Positions 7,837 through 12,379 of a stretch of 12,379 bases of DNA are shown one piece after another. The stretch is from Ruminococcus sp. Its GTDB lineage: Bacteria; Bacillota; Clostridia; Oscillospirales; Ruminococcaceae. The notes beneath the pieces are model-generated. The model did not search any database, was not told the origin of the DNA, and saw only the letters and a list, made by a program, of their open reading frames with translations. Position 1 is the stretch's first letter. Each line of letters begins with the position of its first letter. The DNA is taken from assembly GCF_019417665.1 (NCBI RefSeq), contig NZ_DXUU01000061.1, positions 1 through 12,379 on the forward strand, given 5' to 3'. A program made the translations under genes and the position numbers.

Positions 7837-7905
7837 AACTTAACAGTGCTCCTTGCAGTAAAATCTATTTTTCCGGAACAGTTCTATCATGGCTGAAACG
7901 TTCAA

Positions 7906-8385
7906 TCAGCACAGCCAATTCATTTTTTGTAGAAATGCAGCCAATTCCCTTGCTTTGGAGGACTGTATTACATATAACAATTCATTGTTAAACATTAGCA
8001 TTACTTGATTGCCCTCATTTGTTTCACAATATATGAACTGATTTGCCATGATTTCGACAACTGCCGGTTTCTTTTTATCCAGTGATGCAAAAACAATCCT
8101 GTCTTTGCATAAATAAATGTTTGCGTTGCGAACCTCTTTTCCGGTATCCAGATTTCCATTTATTTTTAGCAAAATGGGGGATTGGATCCTATTTTCCATT
8201 TTTGCGTATTTTTTCTTCATTCGGATATGATATACCATCAGAAAAAGCAAAAGAATCAAAGTAAACAGGAATCCTGAAATAATTGCAAAATAAGATTGAG
8301 ATGGAGCTAATTTCCTTATCATGAGAAAAGCGGTAATGGTATAGATGCACCCAGTAAAAAGTGCGGTATAGATTGATGCTTTCAT
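7906..8385 (-). CDS. Small membrane protein: two helices plus possible PH-like domain
   Basis: The 159-residue protein has hydrophobic helices at about 5-24 and 32-53, then a basic stretch (RMKKKYAKMENR). A beta-rich cytoplasmic domain at about 70-150 ends in a helix (SKARELAAFLQKM). This pattern suggests a PH/GRAM-like fold, inferred only from the order of strands and helix. Its ATG overlaps the stop of the 49-codon ORF as ATGA, and AAAAGGA lies upstream within that ORF. The architecture matches the protein at 9381-9878, although sequence similarity is weak by eye. Function unknown; strongly AT-rich. Confidence 0.72.
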   Translation of the reverse strand: MKASIYTALFTGCIYTITAFLMIRKLAPSQSYFAIISGFLFTLILLLFLMVYHIRMKKKYAKMENRIQSPILLKINGNLDTGKEVRNANIYLCKDRIVFASLDKKKPAVVEIMANQFIYCETNEGNQVMLMFNNELLYVIQSSKARELAAFLQKMNWLC

Positions 8386-8531
8386 TCTCGGTTATCCTTT
8401 TGAAATCTTTCATTCAGCAAACTCCATTCTCCCAAATCAGCTTTACTGTCATATCGTTTGCTTACATTTGTATCAACTTTTCCAGGAAATCTTTTGGCAT
8501 ACAGATTTGAAAAGTCTGAAAATTTAATCAT
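8382..8531 (-). CDS. Candidate small protein of 49 residues, overlapping both neighbours
   Basis: The ORF starts MIKFSDFSNLYAKRFPG and ends with a charged NERFQKDNRE. It has no hydrophobic helix and no family that I recognise. Its ATG overlaps the last 8 nt of the kinase gene and its TGA overlaps the next ATG as ATGA, as expected for translational coupling. No good SD is seen, so it would depend on ribosomes leaving the kinase gene. An upstream in-frame ATG at 8606 lies well inside the kinase gene and is less likely. It could instead be the remnant of a longer gene. The case rests on the tight fit between neighbours and protein-like composition. Confidence 0.5.
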   Translation of the reverse strand: MIKFSDFSNLYAKRFPGKVDTNVSKRYDSKADLGEWSLLNERFQKDNRE

Positions 8532-9003
8532 GAATCCACACATCAATTTCATCTTTGGTTGGCGATTCAAAAATGGATTCCACTTTTTGTCGCAGTTGCT
8601 CATCAATATAGTATGCGCTGATTTCTCCTGCCAAAATCAAATGATTTCTTTTCTGCAAACGTTCTTGCCATATTTCATTGCTGATGTCGATGAAATGAAT
8701 TTCGCAATCAATATTTCTGGATCGATAAAACTCCCTGGCATACGTTCTTTCTTCTTTCGTCCAAAAGCCCCAATCCAGTATCACATTGATACCTGTTTCA
8801 ATGATCTCTACTGATTTATCAAATAGGTACTTTTCTAATTTTTCCACATATGTATCATGTTTCTCTCCGATATTCTGGTCGAAGAGCGCCAGCGTGATCT
8901 CATCGACAGAAAGTATCACTGCATTGTTTTTGATACGTTGTTGTTTCGCATATGTGCTTTTGCCGCAGCAGATTTTTCCGCAGGTCATAATCACCTTTGC
9001 CAT
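8524..9003 (-). CDS. AAA_33-type P-loop ATPase/kinase
   Basis: The 159-residue protein carries Walker A in CGKICCGKSTYAK (residues 8-20). It then has LSVDEITLALFD (31-42), a GINVILDWGFW Walker B-like strand (71-81), and a lid-like ERLQKRNH segment (about 114-121). The C-terminus EIDVWIHD is typical of the small AAA_33 zeta-toxin/polynucleotide-kinase-like family, so it appears complete. Members phosphorylate nucleotides, nucleic acid ends or small molecules, including some antibiotics; the substrate here is unknown. GGAG lies 10 nt before the ATG. The upstream region is the broken GNAT copy. No partner antitoxin is recognisable, so I do not call it a toxin. Confidence 0.82.
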   Translation of the reverse strand: MAKVIMTCGKICCGKSTYAKQQRIKNNAVILSVDEITLALFDQNIGEKHDTYVEKLEKYLFDKSVEIIETGINVILDWGFWTKEERTYAREFYRSRNIDCEIHFIDISNEIWQERLQKRNHLILAGEISAYYIDEQLRQKVESIFESPTKDEIDVWIHD

Positions 9004-9082
9004 ATTCTACTCACTCCATAAATTGGATGTTCAACGAAACCCATTTTTCTGTAATAACTCTATTGTCACGCCGATCTCCTTC

Positions 9083-9336
9083 GGTTGCATGGTAAGTCTG
9101 CATTGTTCGATCATGTTCTGGCTTCTTTGAGGATAACCGTCCCATAAGCCGAATCTGTGTCCATCGCTTTTTCATAGCGGGCAAGCTGTCGATTCAACCA
9201 CTGCTGTACTTTTGCATGGCTGAATGTACCCTCATAGGCGTACATGACTTCTTCGTTCTGTAAAATTTTACACAGAGAGTGCGAAATCATTTTGTGTTAT
9301 CTCACACAGAGACAATTGTTCTGTTTCCAATATCAT
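9083..9336 (-). pseudogene. Frameshifted remnant of a GNAT acetyltransferase
   Basis: Read from 9336, the sequence gives MILETEQLSLCEITQNDFA, matching the start of the intact GNAT at 7195. An extra base near codon 19 then leads to a stop. In the next frame the match resumes (LCKILQNEEVMYAYEG) and runs on with further small indels to about GNAT residue 83. The SD that reads GAGGTG in the intact copy is GAGATG here. Past the match, the sequence encodes EIGVTIELLQKNGF before another stop, which could be the tail of a different GNAT gene. No intact reading frame remains, so this should not be translated into a working enzyme. Confidence 0.85.
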
Positions 9337-9370
9337 GTGCGCATCTCGTTTCTACAAAATGTATTTCGCT
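9083..9370 (-). repeat. Direct repeat copy B: broken GNAT 5' half plus leader
   Basis: This copy is in the same orientation as 6945-7229. The 34-nt leader (to 9370) differs from copy A by one base, more conserved than the coding part. The two copies flank the kinase, the 49-codon ORF and two membrane-protein genes. Confidence 0.88.
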
Positions 9371-9380
9371 AGATGCTTTT

Positions 9381-9878
9381 TTAGTTGCAATCGCGTACTT
9401 GGATGTTTCTTTTGCTGCAATACTGTATGAAGAATTTCTCCATTTTATTTATTTCTAATGGTTCACATAAGGGTAGCTTATAATACTTGTGCTTTCCATA
9501 TTTAATTCTCAACAAATAGGATTCACTATTATTTTCACCGACACTGTAACTGGTGAAACAGATTTCATGGATGTTATCAGAGGTGATTTTAATTGTTTTT
9601 TTGCCGTATTTTCGCAGAAGAAGGTTTTCACCTGATACTTCAATAAAAGTTTTGCACTGGAAAGCATAATCAATTAAAGACAATAAAAATACAAAAAAAC
9701 AAATTGCAATGAAAAGAATGATTAACTCAAAGATGAATTCATCTGATTTGATTATGGCCATTATAACAAATATGATTGAAATGAAAGTCATCGTTATGGC
9801 AGTGCCTTTAATACCGCCTTTTTTATTGTTTTTAATTATCATGTGATCGTCATCTGGAATAATTACATTAGCACTCAT
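9381..9878 (-). CDS. Small membrane protein: two helices plus possible PH-like domain (second of this type)
   Basis: The 165-residue protein has an acidic then basic N-terminus (PDDDHMIIKNNKK) and helices at about 26-43 and 48-69. A beta-rich cytoplasmic domain (about 78-140) follows and ends in a helix (EINKMEKFFIQYC). This is the same plan as the protein at 7906-8385 and suggests a PH-like fold, though I recognise no named family. The gene is among the most AT-rich parts of the window and contrasts sharply with ribE, which ends 41 nt upstream. AAGAGGT lies about 15 nt before the ATG, a poor spacing, so the start is not certain. Function unknown. Confidence 0.72.
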   Translation of the reverse strand: MSANVIIPDDDHMIIKNNKKGGIKGTAITMTFISIIFVIMAIIKSDEFIFELIILFIAICFFVFLLSLIDYAFQCKTFIEVSGENLLLRKYGKKTIKITSDNIHEICFTSYSVGENNSESYLLRIKYGKHKYYKLPLCEPLEINKMEKFFIQYCSKRNIQVRDCN

Positions 9879-9919
9879 AGAAATATTTTTTTACCTCTTA
9901 TCCGGATGAAATATATGGA

Positions 9920-10567
9920 TTAAAATCCGTTTTCAGCAAGAAATTCCATAGTGATCTTGTTTGTTTCGGGTAAATCAGTTGTAGGTTTCATCAGCTTTTC
10001 CACATACTTTCCAATGATGTCTGTCTCCAGATTGACGATTTCCCCGGGACGATGCTTTAGCAGCGTAGTTTCCTCACCAGTATGAGGAATGAGACTTACG
10101 GTGAAATTCGAATGGGTCACTTTTGCTACTGTCAGACTGATGCCGTCAATGGCAATTGACCCTTTTTCTACCACATACCGCAGCAGTTCCGACGTTGCAC
10201 CAATGGTTACCAGCATTGCATTGCCCTCAGGCTGCATGGACTGGATTTTACCTGTGCCGTCAATGTGTCCGGCGACAATGTGTCCCCCGAAGCGCCCGTC
10301 TGCCGCCATGGCTCGCTCCAGATTCACCATGGAACCAGGTTTCAATGTACCTAAATTACTGCGGCGCAGGGTCTCCGGCATGACATCTGCTGTGAATCCA
10401 TCTGCATCCATGGAGATCACCGTCAAGCAAACACCGCTCACGGCAATACTGTCCCCGATTTTCGTGCCTTCCAGCACTTTGGATGCCGTCAGTTCCAGTT
10501 CGCAGCGACCCGGCGTTTTGGTCAGCCGCCGGACTGTGCCCATTTCTTCTACGATCCCTGTAAACAT
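9920..10567 (-). CDS. ribE: Riboflavin synthase, alpha subunit
   Basis: The enzyme converts two lumazine molecules into riboflavin plus the pyrimidine that RibH reuses. The 215-residue protein begins with the family hallmark MFTGIVEEMG. It shows two lumazine-binding repeats (about 1-97 and 98-195), each with a GVCLTV- or GISLTV-type strand (VSGVCLTVI in the first, IDGISLTVAKV in the second). GRFGGHIVAGHIDGTG spans the join. The length is normal. The ATG lies 6 nt after the ribD stop, with AAAGGA at the end of ribD as SD, so the two are coupled. The downstream neighbour would normally be ribBA but here is the accessory block. Confidence 0.97.
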   Translation of the reverse strand: MFTGIVEEMGTVRRLTKTPGRCELELTASKVLEGTKIGDSIAVSGVCLTVISMDADGFTADVMPETLRRSNLGTLKPGSMVNLERAMAADGRFGGHIVAGHIDGTGKIQSMQPEGNAMLVTIGATSELLRYVVEKGSIAIDGISLTVAKVTHSNFTVSLIPHTGEETTLLKHRPGEIVNLETDIIGKYVEKLMKPTTDLPETNKITMEFLAENGF

Positions 10568-10573
10568 GTGTGC

Positions 10574-11662
10574 TCATTCCTTTCTGGTGTACTCTAGCAG
10601 GAGATCTTCTCCCAGCTGTGTGATTGTGGGCGGTGAAAGCAATACTGCTTTTGCCGGAGCCAGGATACCCATGCCGCCAATGGGAGACAGTCCGTCACCG
10701 CCGAACAGCTTTGGTGCCAGGTAGACCTGTACCAGATCGGCGCAGCCTGCTTGCAATGTCGCCGCATGTATGGATGCGCCTCCCTCGATGAGTACGCTGT
10801 CCAGCCCACGCTGTCCCAGTATCGCCAGGCATTCCCGGATGGAAACGTGTGTGCCATCCAGCGGTGCTTCCAGTACCGTGACACCTGCGGCTTCCAGGGC
10901 AGTACGCTTTTCCGGGTCGGGCTGATGGGTGAAAACGATCACGGGGATATCCTTTGCTGTCTGTACCAGTCGGGATATCAGCGGAATGCGCAGGTGGGTA
11001 TCCAGTACCACACGTACTGGCTGGCTGGGATTTTCACAGCGGCAGTTCAGCATGGGGTCATCTGCCAAAACCGTGCCGATACCTACGCAGATGGCGGCAA
11101 CACGTTTCCGGGTCTGGTGCACATGGGCACGTGCAGTTTCTCCTGTGACCCACCGGGAAGCACCGCCGGCACAGGCGATCTTGCCGTCTGCGGTCATGGC
11201 GTATTTGAGAATGGTATACGGCATTTTTGTGGTAATATACCGGAAAAAGACAGGGTTCAAGGCATCGCATTCCTGCCGGAGAAAATCTGTTACCACTTCT
11301 ACGCCGTGTTCCCGGAGAAAGGCAACACCCTTTCCGGCGACCAGGGGATTGGGATCTCGAGAACCGATATACACACGCTGGATGCCGCTTTCCAGAATCG
11401 CTTCGGTGCAGGGCGGCTGTTTGCCGTGGTGACAGCATGGCTCTAAAGTGACATACATGGTTGTCCCTGTGGGGTCAGCGGTGCAGTTTTTCAGCGCATT
11501 TCGTTCGGCGTGAAGATCGCCGTATCTGGCGTGCCAGCCCTCGCCGATGATGCGCCCGTCCTTGACGATCACTGCCCCCACTAGGGGATTGGGATTGACA
11601 AAACCAGTTCCGCGTTTTGCCAGCTGAATGGCACGCTGCATATAAAATGTGTGTTGCGTCAT
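10574..11662 (-). CDS. ribD: Bifunctional diaminohydroxyphosphoribosylaminopyrimidine deaminase / 5-amino-6-(5-phosphoribosylamino)uracil reductase
   Basis: RibD carries out the second and third steps of the GTP branch. The N-terminal deaminase domain (about 1-145) has the zinc ligands in HAER (His51) and PCCHHGKQPPC (Cys76, Cys85), with Glu53 as proton carrier. The C-terminal reductase domain (about 148-362) begins PYTILKYAMTADGKIA and contains SRWVTGETAR, GIGTVLADDPMLNCR and the VLIEGGASIHAA segment typical of RibD/RibG. The 362-residue length is normal. The start is preceded by AAAAGGCAG about 10 nt upstream, a modest SD. It is the first gene after the FMN riboswitch. Confidence 0.98.
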   Translation of the reverse strand: MTQHTFYMQRAIQLAKRGTGFVNPNPLVGAVIVKDGRIIGEGWHARYGDLHAERNALKNCTADPTGTTMYVTLEPCCHHGKQPPCTEAILESGIQRVYIGSRDPNPLVAGKGVAFLREHGVEVVTDFLRQECDALNPVFFRYITTKMPYTILKYAMTADGKIACAGGASRWVTGETARAHVHQTRKRVAAICVGIGTVLADDPMLNCRCENPSQPVRVVLDTHLRIPLISRLVQTAKDIPVIVFTHQPDPEKRTALEAAGVTVLEAPLDGTHVSIRECLAILGQRGLDSVLIEGGASIHAATLQAGCADLVQVYLAPKLFGGDGLSPIGGMGILAPAKAVLLSPPTITQLGEDLLLEYTRKE

Positions 11663-11682
11663 TTGAAATCACTGCCTTTTTT

Positions 11683-11818
11683 GGAATGAGGAGCGATGGT
11701 GTTCGCTGCGCTCACAGAAAATAAAAACTGAATTATTTGGGACTTATTGCTGAATCCACATGTTTTCTTTACGTGAATAAACTTTAAAAATCATCGCCGC
11801 AGGCGATACCGCCATTCC
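11683..11818 (-). repeat. Possible miniature inverted-repeat element in the ribD leader
   Basis: The 136-bp stretch starts with GGAATG and ends with CATTCC (either strand). A hairpin near one end is ATCGCC-GCA-GGCGAT (11793-11807); near the other end GAGCG can pair with CGCTC. The interior is AT-rich with no ORF. On the - strand the first hairpin is followed by TTTTT, so it could act as an extra weak terminator. The termini match for only 6 bp, so this is a tentative call. Confidence 0.3.
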
Positions 11819-11822
11819 TAAT

Positions 11823-11865
11823 TAAAAAAATAAAGCCTACCCTGTGAAAGTACCACAGGGTAGGC
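11823..11865 (-). terminator. Intrinsic terminator of the FMN riboswitch
   Basis: A perfect 12-bp stem (11835-11846 with 11854-11865) with a 7-nt loop is followed on the - strand by TTTATTTTTTTA. It lies about 65 nt after the aptamer and before ribD. This is the expression platform expected for control by premature termination. A second small hairpin (CTGTACG with CGTACAG, 11872-11890) sits between aptamer and terminator; I could not define a convincing antiterminator. Confidence 0.9.
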
Positions 11866-11930
11866 GTAAAGCTGTACGAATTCCGTACAGGAATTTACAG
11901 AAGTTATGGGGGAAACACGTAATGTGCGCT

Positions 11931-12049
11931 GCTTCTCTCATCCGGACTATACCGTCGGTTTCGGAATCGCACCGAATCAGCCGTATGGCTCGCAGACTGG
12001 GACAAACTGTCCATCACTGCCGGTCATGAATTGCACAATGCCCTGAAGC
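11931..12049 (-). promoter_or_regulatory. FMN riboswitch (RFN element) aptamer
   Basis: On the - strand the sequence opens with GCTTCAGGGC and closes with GAGAAGC, which form stem P1. Between them are the conserved RFN blocks GACCGGCAGTGATG, CAGTCTGCGAGCC, GATTCGGTGCGATTCCGAA and ACCGACGGTATAGTCCGGATG. All hallmark blocks are present in order, so the aptamer looks functional. FMN binding should favour the downstream terminator and lower expression of the whole riboflavin operon. Confidence 0.97.
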
Positions 12050-12067
12050 ATAAAAGTATCTGTTTAT

Positions 12068-12096
12068 AGTATAGCATACATTACATCTTCTGTCAA
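12068..12096 (-). promoter_or_regulatory. Sigma-A promoter of the riboflavin operon
   Basis: On the - strand there is a perfect -35 TTGACA (12091-12096), a 17-nt spacer and -10 TATACT (12068-12073), with TG one base before the -10. Initiation would fall about 12055-12062, just before the riboswitch. Confidence 0.88.
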
Positions 12097-12131
12097 GATA
12101 CGAAAAACAGGATTTTTCCGCTTCTTTCTGC

Positions 12132-12160
12132 TTGACTTATTTTTTTATCTTTGCTATACT
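12132..12160 (+). promoter_or_regulatory. Sigma-A promoter of the HTH gene
   Basis: TTGACT (12132-12137), a 17-nt spacer and TATACT (12155-12160), again with TG one base before the -10. It points away from the rib promoter and lies about 45 nt before the HTH ATG. Confidence 0.85.
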
Positions 12161-12204
12161 ATAATAAAAAAGCATCTTAACAATGACTAACGGGGAGACC
12201 GAAC

Positions 12205-12354
12205 ATGACGGACGAAGAGATAAAACAAACCATTGCACAGAATATTGCGCAGTATCGAAAAAAGCTGGGTCTGACTCAGTTTGAACTTTCGGAGAAGATC
12301 AATTATTCTGATAAGAGCATTTCCAAATGGGAACGGGGAGTTTCCCATAGTTAA
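12205..12354 (+). CDS. Short Xre/Cro-type HTH protein, probably truncated
   Basis: The 49-residue ORF (MTDEEIKQTIAQNIAQYRKK...) carries a complete Xre-type HTH: LGLTQFELSEKINYSDKSISKWERG. In relatives this HTH is followed by a longer protein, commonly with membrane helices or a ligand domain. Here the frame ends in GVSHS and a TAA directly after the WERG motif. A GGGGAG SD lies 7 nt before the ATG and a good promoter is present, so it is expressed in principle. A shift to the next frame gives GEFPIVKDTTPNMMN to the window edge without a stop, so a frameshift is possible. It could be a short regulator, a broken gene or the result of a recent recombination. Confidence 0.65.
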   Translation: MTDEEIKQTIAQNIAQYRKKLGLTQFELSEKINYSDKSISKWERGVSHS

Positions 12355-12379
12355 AGATACCACACCAAATATGATGAAC

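Noticed and set aside
8532..8606. Upstream extension of the 49-codon ORF to an ATG at 8606
   Set aside because: The added part lies wholly inside the kinase gene in another frame and looks like a by-product of it.
7240..9003. Toxin-antitoxin or phage-defence cassette made of the kinase, small ORF and membrane proteins
   Set aside because: No antitoxin-like, nuclease, or known defence domain is visible; the idea rests only on gene size and company.
9879..9919. A terminator after ribE (GGATTTTAATCC palindrome)
   Set aside because: The stem is short and no T-run follows it on the - strand, so it should not end transcription.
10751..11446. A 231-codon open frame on the + strand opposite ribD
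   Set aside because: ribD has all catalytic motifs on the - strand; the opposite frame has odd composition, no SD and no recognisable motif.
1..12379. CRISPR arrays, tRNA or rRNA genes, transposases or integrases
   Set aside because: I saw no regularly spaced repeats, cloverleaf sequences, rRNA motifs or recombinase catalytic motifs on either strand.

Overview
The window looks like low- to mid-GC Firmicutes DNA, most likely a gut Ruminococcus or close relative (Oscillospiraceae). The support is a leucine-rich-repeat protein ending in a Thr-rich linker and a type I dockerin, sigma-A promoters, an FMN riboswitch with an intrinsic terminator, and purine-rich Shine-Dalgarno (SD) sites. Nothing in the sequence fixes the species.

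Left part (1-2324, + strand): a large BspA-like repeat protein with a C-terminal dockerin, probably a secreted cellulosome-type component. Its reading frame stays open to the left edge, and neither an SD nor a signal peptide is visible. It converges on the rest of the window at a 15-bp bidirectional terminator (2345-2389).

Main part (2395-12096, - strand): a riboflavin operon read right to left. A sigma-A promoter feeds an FMN riboswitch, a terminator hairpin and a 160-nt spacer that may hold a small inverted-repeat element. Then come ribD and ribE, an AT-rich block of accessory genes, then ribBA, a 2-hydroxyacyl-CoA-dehydratase-like Fe-S protein, ribH, a FlaR-like P-loop kinase and a Cof-type HAD hydrolase. 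RibBA, RibD, RibH and RibE cover the named steps from GTP and ribulose-5-phosphate to riboflavin. The HAD protein is a candidate for the phosphatase step that has no dedicated gene in most genomes. Genes are closely packed, with SD sites often inside the preceding gene, so one FMN-controlled transcript is likely.

The accessory block (about 6659-9878) separates ribE from ribBA, which are usually adjacent in this operon type. It holds two small proteins with two membrane helices and a possible PH-like domain, a third two-helix membrane protein, an AAA_33-type P-loop kinase, an overlapping 49-codon ORF, and an intact GNAT acetyltransferase joined directly to ribBA. A frameshifted second copy of the GNAT 5' half and its leader lies about 2.1 kb away, so the block has a history of duplication or insertion. 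I cannot assign it a function as a system.

Right edge (12132-12379, + strand): a divergent promoter drives a Xre-type HTH gene that stops after 49 codons, just past the HTH. Its -10 region matches that of the rib promoter over 13 nt, in opposite orientation.
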